NCBI GenBank assembly: GCA_012274445.1
Contig: JAAROD010000094.1
Location: 496,001-560,000, forward strand
Direction of reading: 5' to 3'
From: Sclerotiophoma versabilis
Taxonomy: Eukaryota > Ascomycota > Dothideomycetes > Pleosporales > Didymellaceae
Length of the DNA stretch: 64,000 nucleotides
The position numbers were made by a program, and so were the translations under genes. The stretch's first letter is position 1; each line of letters begins with the position of its first letter. The notes beneath the pieces were generated by a model. The model searched no databases. It was not told the DNA's origin and saw nothing but the letters and a program-made list of their open reading frames with translations. Shown here one piece after another: positions 51,754-63,506 of this stretch.

Positions 51754-53128
51754 ATGGGGCTACTGGGGGGATCAGAAGGCGTGGTGGACCCCGCTGCTCG
51801 CGACAAGTATCTACTCCAAGGTTAGACCGCAGCTCTTTGAACAACTACAGTACGCTAATCGAGCCGTCACAGTGACTGCTGGCCCAACCTATGACTCAAA
51901 TACCCACAATCAGGTATCGGTCAATAGCTCAGAAGTCCACAAAGTCGACAACGACCTCGCAACAACCTATCTCCGCGTACGGATAAAAGACTACCATGGC
52001 CTACCGAAAGATGCTCCCAAGACTTGCTCATACTTCAACCACCCCTTACATAAATCAGACAGGTATTCGGTAACATGGTCCTTCGTTCCAAAACGCGACA
52101 TATCTGGCACAGAGCTTGTTATGGGTTTCGACTTCAGCCACCCCGTACGCGACCGCCTACCGCCTGGCACCAAGACTGCGGTCAAGATTGCGACCACAGT
52201 ATTGGATCCGGGGTTGTATGCTGACCCATTCAGCGATGAGCCGTATTTATATGGGCCTATGCTGAGTAGCTGCTTCACTTTGCGTCTTGGTGGGAAGATT
52301 GAGGAGGAAGGTGCGGAAGAGCAGTTGAAGCGGCTTGATGGAGAGAACGATGCCGTCGTTGAGGAAGGCGCGTCTCTTTCTGGCGCATCAGTACGTGATA
52401 GCCATGAAATACCGCCGAGTTGGAAAGCACGAAGGAAATTCTTTCTCGAACAGTCGCAGTTGGAGAAATTTACGTTTGAGAAGGGGAGGATGTATCATGC
52501 GGACTTCTTCAATCCGCACCTTGATTTCTCGAATTTCTCCTTGAGGTTGCCGGGATTCTCGATCAGTGTGGCAAAATACGTGGATGAGAAAACGCATCAT
52601 CTACGGTTTGTGTTAAAGAGTAGGGAAAGCAGGGAGGTGGTATTTGTGGTGTTCTTTAAGCTGCTGTTTGGGAAAGAACTCGAGCACATGCTGAAGAACG
52701 GGGAGCAAGAGAAGAGCGAGACGAAAGGCAGCCAGACACTGGCAGTCGAGACATCATCAGGGACCAAGCCAGAACGGCCCGCAGCCACAGCGTCAGAGGA
52801 GCCCATACGAAAGTCCATGCAGCGAGAGATATTAGGAGGCAGCAGAGCACCATCGTTTCAGGAGCCCTCGGGGTTCAAAGCGCCGAAATCGTACACGAGA
52901 GATGATCATAGCGACTACACGCTGAATGCGGCAGCTAATTCTTTTGCGCAATCGATATCTGACGTTTTCGGTGCGATTGGTTTTGGAAATTTGTCTGATC
53001 CTGAGATTGGCAGTGGTAGTAGCACACCTCCTAGGATTCACGCAAAGCCCATGGAGGAGATAGACGACGGTGCAGTGGAGAATCATCTAAGGGATCGGCA
53101 TGATAGTAATAGTCGTGAGGGCACATAA
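51754..53128 (+). CDS. DUF1769 family protein
   Basis: Exons 51754..51820 and 51873..53128 (52-nt intron) give 440 residues. The first exon encodes MGLLGGSEGVVDPAARDKYL and joins in frame to VTAGPTYDSNTHN. The domain core (about residues 45-280) has LRVRIKDYHGLP, SDRYSVTWSFVPKRDISG, GFDFSHPVRDRLPPGTKTAV, YLYGPMLSSCFT, MYHADFFNPHLDFSNFSLRL and LPGFSI. This pattern matches DUF1769, a fungal family of unknown function. The last 150 residues are charged and Ser-rich, probably disordered, with a degenerate C-terminus. No signal peptide or membrane segment is seen. The 5' end is less certain than the rest. Confidence 0.85.
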
Positions 53129-54524
53129 AACTGAGGTCATAGGAGCAAAGCTTTTGCTCTCCCGTGTTGAAGAAGGTTGCAAACGAAAGGCTCAATTTCG
53201 GTCTGATGGCCGTGAATTAACGTACCTACCACGCAAGCAGGACAGACGAGCTCGCGTCAAAATGTGCTCAATACAAAGACCACGATCATGTCTGTGAGAA
53301 GCCGTTCAACCCTTTGGACCTTTTAGAGGACGAGTACCTATGCAGAAGCACATTCCAACCGTGTATCGCTGTCGGTTCCCATCACCAAGCGCCATTGCTC
53401 TCGCTCCCTCACATCCTCGCACTCAGTATGACACCTAGATGAGGACAAGACACCAAGCCGTTGCGAAACCAATTCAACGGCTACTACCAGTTCGATCTTT
53501 TCACAGCGATGCTGGGTGTCTCTTGTCATTCCAGAGCTTGGTTTTCACTCAGAAACTGCGAAGCGAGCCACTTCCGCCCATAATGAGAGGAACTATATGG
53601 AACAGTCCCTTGAGCGGCAATCACCATCACAGGATTTCTCGTAAAACCCTATCTCGACCCAAAACGGAAGAGAGACAAGCTTCCTGCGAGTAATTTTCAA
53701 TCGCTGTAAACTCTCTACTGTCAAATTCAAGTCTTCTTGAAACATTGCGCTGCCTTATTCAAGGGCAAGTCGAAAGACAGCGCCGCGTAAAACTGTCAGG
53801 CGTGAAGATCTGGGGGGTTGCGCGCCCCAAAAAAAGCAGATACCGAGGTAACAAGGCGCGGTAAGCAAGGTATGAAAAAGTAAGTTGGCTGAGAGATCAA
53901 CATGATGAACGTTGCGTATCAGCTCAAGGCTGATCATATGGCCGAGAACGAATCTATACCCAAGACTTTAAACATCTTTTATGAAATTAAATGGACTCAG
54001 CCCCTAACGTGCGATCGTCAAACAAGCGCAGGAACGATCTTGCCTACACCGGGTAGCGTTCTTGTGGAGCCCGCTCCGGGGTTCGCTTCGAACGAGCGGA
54101 TTGTGTCCAAAGCGTCCGCGACCGTCTTGCCCCGTATAAGTCAGCTAGCGATTGCTCGGAATCAAGGATGTCCGAGGGAGCTCTAATAGCGGATATTAGT
54201 GTGGGGAAAAGAAGAAAGTTGAATGTAAGATAGGTCAGGTTAGCTCAGAGGGATCAAAAGATAATAGACAGGCTGGGCTGAAATACTGTTACAGCATTTT
54301 AGTGTGCGATACGAATTCAGGATTGACGTGGCATATGAGCACCACTTCCATGGGCACTTTGTTTTGTACCTAAACGTCTCCCATCCCTCAACTCATCGAA
54401 GAAGCAATGTGAGAGATTGTGGTAAACTGGCAGCTTGATATATGTTTTTTATATTGCATTATGAATGGGTGATGTCTATCCAGGTAATCTAAGATATGAA
54501 GTTTTCTTTCGGTCCCACAAATCC
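53129..54524. other. Intergenic region, no gene recognised
   Basis: About 1.4 kb between the DUF1769 stop and the PAN-protein stop (convergent). Open frames are under 100 codons and motif-free. The right end likely holds the 3' UTR of the PAN protein. Confidence 0.5.
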
Positions 54525-56346
54525 TCAATTTGTCGCCGGACACAGCTCCTTGGCCACAAGACCAAGCGAATAGTAGACCCTGTTCACAGGTCCATATGTG
54601 GGCGAGGACAGTGACTGCAAAAAGTTCGGGTAAGTGTTCGACTGAGATGACCAGTACTGATATGTGAAGGCGCCATCGGTTGCGCTACATTCCAGTGTGA
54701 GGGCTGGAGTAATCGAGCAGACGAACTGCGGGTATTTTGATGGCATCTTGGCAACGGTAGCAGGAGTGAATTGTCGCGGAGAGACAGCGGGCTGGCTATT
54801 CACCGTTGGACCTACGAGATTACCCGCTGTCGTGAACAAGTGGCCAGCTTGATCGAGCTTAAAGATGAGCACAGGGAAGTTGAACCCATACACAAAGTTC
54901 GAGTTTGGCGAAGAGTTGGTGACGTATGATCCTGACATACCAAGACCGGGTGTGACCACCTTCAGGCAGAACTCAGTTGGAACAGATGGTCCGGCTGAAG
55001 TTGTGGTAGATGAAGATGCCACAGTAGACGACGTGGGCGTGGTGGCGCTTGCACTCAATATTGCGCTCGAGGTAGTGACGACCACGGAGCTGGTGGAGGA
55101 AATGCCGACTGAAGAAGTTGATGAGCTAAGTGCGCTGCTCACAGTCGTGCTGCTCAAGGTGCTGCTGCTCAAGGTGCTGCTCAAAGTCGCACTCGATACT
55201 GTAGAGCTAGACAGCAGGGATGAAACTACAGTCGGCGAAGAAGTGTCAGACGGGGTAGCCGTCGACAAAGCAGCCAACACAGTTGTCGTTGAAGGCGTTA
55301 CCGACACCACTGGAGACGCTTGCGCACTGACCAAGCGACCAGTCCATACATGGCTGAGAGCAACGCCTTCATTCACCGTGCTCTTGAGGTAGCATGTGCC
55401 GTAGACCCACGACACGTCGACACAGCCGTTTGTAGCAGCGCACGCATCCATGCAGGTCTCAAATGTCGTGGAATCAAGAGATGACATGTCACCACCGGCG
55501 TGATCGATTCCGCACTCGATGGTGAAGACGCTGCCCTGAGGTTTGGTGGTGTAGGACTTCCCGTTGTCCGCGTTGTTGAGGCAGGAAAGCGGCGCCGCTC
55601 CAGTCGGGCTTGGGCTCGGGGTCACGACCACGGGTCGAGGGTCGATCAACTGTGCAGTCCAAGCATATCCGACGTCTGTAAGGACAGTCAGACTCGACTT
55701 TAGGTAGCAAGCTTGGTCAACGTAACTGCAGAGAGTATTATGTCAGCTGGACGGAGGTGATGAGCTTGTGAAAGGATGGAACGTACGAGACATCGATGCA
55801 TTGAGCATTCTGAGCACAGGCTGCAATGCAGCGCTCGAAAGTCGAGGCAGTCGTAGAAGTCAGATCACCACCGGGATATTCTTTCCCGCAAATGATCTTG
55901 AAGTGGCCCTGTGAAGTAGGGTATATGACTCCGTCGCTCAGGTTGTTGTTGCAGCTCAAGGCAGTGGACGTTGGGACTTTTTGCTTCTTGGCCGACCAGA
56001 CGCCGTCGTTTGATACCGCGGGCGTGATCTGGTTCTTCAAGTAACATGCACCGTCGCGGAAGGCCACAGTGACGCATGTGGTCTCTGTGTCGCATGCTGC
56101 AAGACAGTCCTTGAAGGAAGCAGTTTGGAGAGACTTGAAATCGCCACCATTGTAATCCTTTCCACAGACTACATCGAATGCGCTTCCAGATGTAGTACTG
56201 TACGTGAAAGTGGATCCCAGATCTTTGCCAGAGCACGTGGGCTCGCTACTAGGATCCTGTCGAGGCACTCGCTGTGGTAGCGAAGCACCGTACACTTGAT
56301 AATGTACTCCGAGTACGGACGTGACAAGCAAGGAAGAAATAAACAT
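54525..56346 (-). CDS. Secreted protein with three PAN/Apple-like domains and Ser/Thr stalk
   Basis: Exons 56346..55787 and 55725..54525 (61-nt intron) give 586 residues. A signal peptide (about 1-20) precedes repeated PAN/Apple-type modules. Each has the pattern Cys, F-x-I/V-x-CG, a GGD tripeptide, a Phe-x-x-C-x-x-A/x-C pair and C-Y-L-K (modules begin at about residues 37, 130 and 230). PAN modules bind carbohydrate or protein. A Ser/Thr-rich stretch (about 320-410), surely O-glycosylated, is followed by a C-terminal domain with PTEFCLKVVTPGLG and VCSITPALTLECSA. Predicted extracellular or wall-bound adhesin-like protein. The fourth C-terminal domain is not assigned. No GPI signal was seen. 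The intron falls inside the second module. Confidence 0.82.
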
Positions 56347-57893
56347 TATGTAGAAGCCTTTAAAGAATTACGCTGAAGGGGTGACAACGTCGAAGAAAGA
56401 CACGATATGCTGTAAGAGAGCGTATATCGAATTGTAGATGTTGAAATGGGGACGTCGAGGGCTTTTACACTTCCTGAGCTTTGATCACTAGCATACTGCA
56501 ATGTCGATGCCGTGTCGCCTTTTCCATGAATGGCATCCGGAGACAGCAGTTCAGCTAGACTATTGTGCGCCACAATAGCAAATACCAGAGTCGAGATGAG
56601 CTTCTAGGCTTGCGAAGGGCCCAAAGAAGCAACGCACGCTGCGCCGACAACGTGCACAGGCAGCAAAAGGGGAACATTGGTGTAGAGACTAGCCAGCTCG
56701 GGGCAAGGCTGGGGCAAGGCTGCACCCAGGCCATCGCTCGTTCCCGAATTTGACAGTGCTTTAGCTGCCCATCACTAATTTCTAGCGGGGAAGACCAAAC
56801 CTCTCTTCGCACTCCACATGCCCGCGCTTTGTTCTCTTGTCTGTCGTCTCCCGCACTTCCCAGCCTCCTACTGGCCGAGGCTCTCAATCAGCAGTCCAAG
56901 CTTTCGAAAGCACAGACAGCTGTGGATATCGCAAAGACAGACAGGACAATAGCGTCCATGATCGACGGCAGCTCCGGACAAGGGTCTGAATCATGTCCTA
57001 CAACATGTTGCCATGGCACGTAAATAACGTGGTAGAGTAGTGCACGTATGCGCATTGTCAGCGCAGATTGAAATCTTTGCGAAAGGAATTGGAATCGGGT
57101 CGGGCATTGAATTCTCCAGCGCCAAGCCAACCGCCCTTCGTTCCGCGTGGCTGCCCACATCCGGGAGTGGAGAGCTAGACTACGCCACGCATCAAAGGCG
57201 CACCCGACACGGTCCCAACTCCTAGTAAAGTAAGCATTGCTCTTACCGCTCGAACCGTATTCTGATTACTGTGCGAACGAACACATTTTCTTCTTAAAGA
57301 TGCCCGTGGAGCAGTAGACGTCATGTCTTCCAACATTACGGCCGGAACGCACTCTATCACGTTCCGCAGCCAAACTTGTCAAGAAAACAAATCAAACCAA
57401 ATACATGGCTTCGTACTTGTTTGATTGGTAGGGTTTCTAAGTAACAGCTAATTTTTTTTGTTTAGTTTACAAATACTTATATGATTGATTGAGCATTCAA
57501 AGAATATAGGAGCTGTAAATAGCTCCCTTTACTCTCACCAGCGTCCCCCCCCCCCCTCCAATAGTGATCATCAGAGGATGTTGAATATTGTTGAATATTT
57601 GACGATACCTAGGCTTGCTTGATTGAGCTTGGCATAGTTGAAGGCAGAGCTTTGTTTGATTGATTTGACTTTCGTCCAACAAGCTCAAACAAGTATTTGG
57701 CGGAGACTGATTGTTGACGATCTTGTCCGCAGCTGTCTACTAAGTCACCACAATCTTGAATACGAACGACAACGCAATGCAAGACAGTCTAGACCGCCTT
57801 AAATTAGAGACTATATTAATGGTTCACCAATGTTCAGTATAGAAGTGACATGAACGCATAAGAACCGGTACCTAAACTAATCCTTCAAGCCCT
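56347..57893. other. Intergenic region, no gene seen
   Basis: About 1.5 kb between two minus-strand genes. It includes the promoter of the PAN protein, a poly-C tract at 57545-57556 and an AT-rich stretch near 57380-57480. Short frames have no recognisable content. Confidence 0.5.
57545..57556 (+). repeat. Poly-C homopolymer (12 nt)
   Basis: Uninterrupted run of C in AT-richer intergenic sequence. Likely length-variable. Confidence 0.8.
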
Positions 57894-60800
57894 TCACATC
57901 ATCATAGCAGCGAAGATAGCAACAGCACCTGCCACAACGCCGCCAACCTGCAGACTGATAGCAGCACCAGTGAACTCGGGAATCTTGTACGCAGTCTGCG
58001 TGGGCTTGCCCTTTGTAGATGTAGCAGTTCCATAGCTAATGGTGATGTTGGATCCTGGGTATCCGACCACAGTGGGATAGACGGGCTTTCCACTGCTAAC
58101 AGACCCGGTAGGCGCAACAATCTTAGAAGAAGAACCTGAACCAGTGGGATACGGCTTTTCGCCACCAACAAAGGCTGGGCCAGTAGGAGCGACAGGCTTG
58201 CTGTGACCGTAGCTGCTGCCTGAGTTGAAGTCGGAGTCGGGGTGCTTGATTGAGCTTGCAGCTGAAGATGCGATCGCAGGCTGGGTAGCGTAGTACTGGC
58301 TCTCCGCAACAGGGACCTTGGTCAGAGTAACAATCTTGGTGGCCGTGATCTTGGTTGTGGAGTCCTCTGGGCTTGAGGGCTTGCTAGGCTGAGCCGGAGC
58401 ATAAGGAGTGTTATCAGTAGGCTTGCTGGGAACGTCTGTTGGCTTGATTGGGACACCGGGAGCGGAGGAGGCAGGCTTGTTGGGCAATGCAGTTGTAGCC
58501 TGGCACTTCGAACATGGAACGGTGACAGTCACAGTCTTGGGGCCCTCACCGCAGCCCTGAGCACAGTACTTGGTCGTGACCTCGAAGCCGGGAGGTGCGT
58601 AGTGTGCGTTGGTCGTTGGATAAGGAGCAGGAGTCTGGATGGCGGTAACCTCGGTAGTGATGGTTGTGTAACCGGTGGGGCAGACGTCGACGTAGGTAGT
58701 CTCATAGGCGGTTGTGGTCTGGTATGCATCGGTGGACTTCTTGTCATCGCCGTAGGAGGGCTTGCTCGAGACAGCAGGGTATGTGCTGTAGAGTGGGGTG
58801 AAGCTGGGGAGCTCGGGATAGTCAGCGTAGACGGGTGTGGACTTCACGATAGGAGTGGAAGCCGGGTAGTTGTTATACGCAGGAACTGAGCTCGAGACCG
58901 GATACGATGGGTATTCATCTCCGTATATTGGAGCGCTCGAGGAAGGCATGGGATAGATGTCGTACTCAGAAGTCTTGGTCGAGGCAGTCGAATAAGTGCC
59001 ATACTCAGGAACATTAGAAGAAGCGACCGAGTAGTCGTTGCCGTAATCAGGGATTTTTGAAGAAGTGACCGGGTACTCAGAAGTGTTTGACGAAGCATCA
59101 GGGGTCTTGGAAGAGGTGCCATATTCGTAACCATCACTCTCGGGGTAGACAGAGTAGACAGGAGCGGAAGTCGAGTAGACAGGAGTGCTGCTGAAAGACT
59201 TGTCACCAACCGGGTAAGAAGAAGTGACGTCCGAGTATGCGGAGCTCGAGGTTCCAGACGAGTAGATAGCGGAGCTATCATAGGGCGCCTCCGAGGAGTA
59301 GACAATCGACGAACTAGGGTAAGGAGTCTCAGATGGGTAAATGCTGGAGACATCAGAAGAGACTGGGTACGAAGAGCTAGCCGAAAGGTAGATGCTGGAG
59401 TATGGCGTCTCAGAGGCAGATGCGCTGGAGACTGTCGAAGAAACATCGTGCGAGTACGGGGTCTCGGATGCAGAAGGAGTGAGGACGGAAGAAGAGACAT
59501 GGTCTTGAGGAGTCTCCGAAGCAGACGAGCCAATGCCGGACGAGTAGTCGTGGGCAACTGACGAGCTGCTTGTGTGGTCGTAGGGAGTCTCGGATGCAGA
59601 AGCGGAGATGGTCGACGAGTAGTCATGCACGATACTGCTCGAGGTGTCGTAGGGGTACGAGGATGAAGCAGCAGGGGTTGACGAAAGCGAGACAGAGCTT
59701 GACGCATGGGGCGTAGGGGTGGCCGAAGAGTGAATAACAGAGCTGGAGAGGACGGAGCTGCTGTATGCTACCGAGGAAGATGATGCGTGAATAGAGGAGC
59801 TGGACACATGGGCAGAGCTGCTAGACACGTGGGCAGAGCTGCTCGATACGCGGACAGAGCTAGACGAAGCGTGAGGGGTGCTGCTTGGTGCGACCGACGA
59901 GGAGCTAATAGCAGCACGCTTGTTGTACGTCTTGAACGAGCTGACACGCCAGTACGCGTCCTTGTAAACCTCAGGGTGCTCAGCAACGTACTTCTTGCAA
60001 GAAGCCATGCCGCTGAGACCATCATACATAGGGCAGCCAGACTGAGCGTAGACATTACCGCCCCAGTCACCACAGAAGGTGTTGCTGAAGATGAAGCGCT
60101 GGTCCATGAAGCGCTTCTCAATATCGCAGTCACCCTGGAAGCTGGCGGCGGGAACTCCAAACTCGGATGTATTGGGCTCGCTCGACTTCAGACTCTTTGG
60201 CTCGCTGCCGCGGGGAAAGAACCAGATCTTGATGCCCTCGGCTTGCCATTCTGTGACATAGTAGCCGCCGTCGTTGGCGTTGAACTCAACTCCATAAGAG
60301 TTGGACCTGGTGTCAGTCACACCGCAACCAGTGGCTCCGGACGCACTGTCAAAAGCACAGTCTTTGAGGGCTTGTGTGCCGGTCTGTCCCAGACCGTTGA
60401 CCTTGCATTTGGTGTTGGTGTGGAGTACGAGGTTGTTACCCGAGTTTTTGTTGACGCCCTCAATGATATCAATCTCTCCCTTGACCGGCCAAGGCTCGCG
60501 ACCGAGCGACCAGAAAGCAGGCCAGGTACCACAAATGCCACCAGGCATATGCTTAATGTCGAGCACGAACAAGCCCTTGTTGTATTCCTTCTTGCCCTCC
60601 AGGCGAACGCTCTCACGGCCGATGTCACCTCCGTTCGCACTGTTCAGCTTGGACTTGTGATCGACACCAAAAATGGCATCTCCATCCTCGTAGCGGATGT
60701 ATTCCTTGTTCTCAGCTGTCGAACGATCGACATACCTGATCAAAGTCAGCGAGCCCCTTTCTGTGAGTTGTTGTGGACATACTTGACGAAGCCGTTCGTC

Positions 60801-60937
60801 TTCTCCTCAGTGACGAAGTTGAAGTTGTCAAAGAAGGACGAACCAGCATAGATGTCTCCGGGGGCGTATTTGGTGGCCGAGGCGACCGAAAAAAGAGTGG
60901 CAGCGCCGACCCCGAGAAGGGCTGACAGGGAGGGCAT
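57894..60937 (-). CDS. GPI-anchored GH16 beta-glucanase with long Ser/Thr stalk
   Basis: Exons 60937..60783 and 60735..57894 (47-nt intron) give 998 residues. A signal peptide (about 1-21, VASATKYAPG) leads into a glycoside hydrolase family 16 domain (about 25-330) with GTWPAFWSLGREPWP and the catalytic motif GEIDIIEGVN, whose two Glu act as nucleophile and acid/base. A Ser/Thr/Tyr/Pro-rich stalk of some 450 residues follows, first SSSAHVSSS-type repeats, then SETPYSSS and YPVSSSVP-type repeats. A Cys-containing region with YVDVCPTGYTTITTEVTA and KYCAQGCGEGPKTVTVTVPC comes next. The C-terminus is a hydrophobic GPI-attachment signal ending AIFAAMMM. Predicted to act on beta-1,3(4)-glucan at the cell wall. 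Eng1-like GH16 enzymes are the nearest match. Confidence 0.92.
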
Positions 60938-62744
60938 TGTAATTATCAGTATAAAGAGTGACTAGATTAAGTGTATAACGAAAAACGAGAGGCTGTAGAG
61001 TGAGGTTCTACAAGACCGCGCACGAACAAACTGAAGAAGTCGTTAGAGAAGGGAAGCGCAGATGGGCATCTGCCTCAAAGTATATCAACTAGCCCCTGAT
61101 ACTCATGGCTTCGGCGTTGTTCTGCGTTTAGCTGAATGTATTGCTGACCGAACGCTGGCTAGGCTACCAGTCTCCACGTGCATGTCGAACCGACTTCGCA
61201 GGGTCGCCCTATACCAAGCTAGGCCTTTTCACGTAGCTTTGGGTATCGAACTCGCAGCCACTGCTGCAGGAACGCGTGCTTTGCACATCCATATTTACCC
61301 ACATCAACCCAGATGTAGTCTAGCGTCTGCATGTCCTTGACAGACATCGCGACGAGGGCCCGCGACACCGAGGTTTGAATCGCTGAATCAGCCATGAGGC
61401 GCGGCACAGCTGTCAAATCCGCGCGTGGCTTAAAGTCGCGATAGGAAATCGTGGTGTTGAGTGGTGCGTTATTATGGGCGAGTCCGTGGACTTTGGCACT
61501 AGCGATCTTGTGGCGTCACCCCTGGCCCAGACCCGTGTCCAGAAAAAGTAAGGCTTCAGGAACAGATCTGAAGCGATCAAAGTCTACTTCTGAGATGCGG
61601 CTGAAGTGGAAATGATGCTGGGTCTGTAGTGCCCTGGCGCGCTACGACTGTGCTGTAGAAAAGACACAAAAACGCTCTCGACGCAGCTTGTAGGCCTAGC
61701 AAACGTCTATCGTGGAATCGAACGTTTAAACGCCTGACCGGTCAAGAAAGAAAATGATATTACCCAAAGTGCTTGTGTTTGCTTATGTGCAGATACGAGG
61801 TGAGACCCTTGTCCGGGCAAGGAACGAGGCGAGATGAACCAGATCTTGATATCGATAGCTTACCGTAGGGCAGCAGCGCTTCCTTACAATCTCTTCTACA
61901 TCCATGCTTCGATGAGCATCCTGGCCACACATAGAGCTTTCAACGTGAGGCCTGCTGTCGTGTTCTGCCATCGACTTGCACACTGCAACCTCGTCGCGAG
62001 CTGGTTTCGAAAGAATTGACAGGTGTCGCCAGCCCTGAAGCCGCATGCTGCCATGGGAGTCCTAAACGGCGCATCAACCCGCACCTGCCCTTTTCAACTC
62101 TTCTGCAGCAGCAGCCGGCCAGCAGCTCATTTCCAAAGATGAGCAGTATGATCCTTCAGGCGGCAAAGCAGCGGGAATCGGGCGTCCAAGGAGTATTGTG
62201 GAAATGCTTGGGGAGCTTCTGTGGTGACATGCGGTCAAATGCTGACCGGTCGCTTGAGCGCATCTCCCCTCGCATCCCCCCGCATGATCTCTCGAGATAT
62301 CCCACGTTATTCGATTCAAAGATGAGGTCGAAAGAAGGTGCTGCCGGGCTAATAGCAATCTCAGACCCTGCGTCGATTGCTGACTAACGCTTTATCCACC
62401 TCGCCTTATAGCATCAAGAGGTTGAAATGGCAACATCCGCAACTTCAACATGTGACACGCATTTCACTCCCATAGAGCTGGTTTGGAAGGTGATATTCCA
62501 TCCATCCAACAGCGATCTAGACTGTCTTTCTCCCCCCTCATCGCCGAAAACCTGCTGTGAGAAGCCGAAACTCAGCCCATGACGTCAACGACCAAACCTC
62601 ACCACCGCGCCGCCAGTCAGAGATACAAAGAGAGCAAAAGGTAGCCAGCCAGCCCCCACTAGAGCACGATACAAAACCACGCTACTCATCTAAACCCATC
62701 TTGATAATTACACACAACCCATTCCAATCCCATCCCATCCCACC
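60938..62744. other. Intergenic region, no gene recognised
   Basis: About 1.8 kb between the divergent GH16 gene and the small gene at 62745. Frames of up to about 120 codons overlap on both strands without motifs. The right end (62600-62744) is CA-rich, as expected for a leader. Confidence 0.5.
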
Positions 62745-63433
62745 ATGCCCAACGAACTCACAAGCAAACAAGCACAAGCCCAGCAAGTGCAGCAACAATC
62801 AGCCTCCCAAGGCGCACGAGATGTTGAAACGCGCGAACACCACGCCAAAGCTAGTGCCTCGGGGGGTCTGAATTTGAATCTGTTCGGCGCGCTATCCGGC
62901 GCGCTATCGAGCAAGAGCAGGAAAACCACGCATACGAATGCTGATGGATCGAGTACGAGTGTCGAGGATAGACAGGATCAAGGTACGCATCACCCTGGAT
63001 AGTAGTAATTTATTCTAGCGTGTGAAACGTTTTCTTGCATGTTTCTCTATTCTTCCATTTTTTATTTTATTTTCATGTGTGGAAAAGATGGAATATATCG
63101 GGATGTAATGATTAAACACGGCTTTCTTTTCCTTATCGTCGTGTACCGTGTAAATTGTTTCACTTGACAAACTGCTTTGCATGTCTATTGTTGAAAAGAT
63201 TCTTTTACATGCTATGTTACCGCACTCGGTCCTGTCCTGGAAACCCGGCTGACCAGACCAACCCGACAGCTGCAGCGAACGGTATTGCTCACGGCCAAGG
63301 CAACGCGTATGCGGCCGCCAGCGCCGAGGAGGGGGGGAAGAAGACAAAGTCTCGCGAAATCGGACAGGAAGCCTCGCAGACGAAAGCCGTGTCTGGCAGT
63401 AAGAGAGTGGATCACTTGGGTATCGAAGGGTGA
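62745..63433 (+). CDS. Small hydrophilic protein of unknown function, with long intron
   Basis: Exons 62745..62982 and 63270..63433 predict 133 residues. Gln/Ala/Ser-rich N-terminus, a short hydrophobic patch LNLNLFGALSGALSS (about 42-56), then Lys/Thr/Gly-rich polar sequence ending DHLGIEG. The intron of 287 nt (GTACGC...CGACAG, possible branch site GGCTGAC) is about five times the usual length here. It contains early stop codons and a stretch that would terminate the first exon after a few codons if retained. No signal peptide or known domain. The join is inferred only from frame, splice signals and matching composition; two separate small frames are the alternative. Confidence 0.5.
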
Positions 63434-63506
63434 AAGGGCAGGAATCACGTGGTGATAGAATAAACTTCTAGAATTATTCTCTGTTAAGAAAAGCTTTAAA
63501 TCGTAA

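Noticed and set aside
54865..55392. 175-codon plus-strand frame opposite the PAN-domain protein
   Set aside because: Val/Glu/Leu repeats are the complement of the Ser/Thr-rich stalk; no motif of its own.
59787..60851. 354-codon plus-strand frame opposite the GH16 gene
   Set aside because: It is the antisense of the GH16 catalytic and Ser-rich exons; composition follows from codon bias of the real gene.
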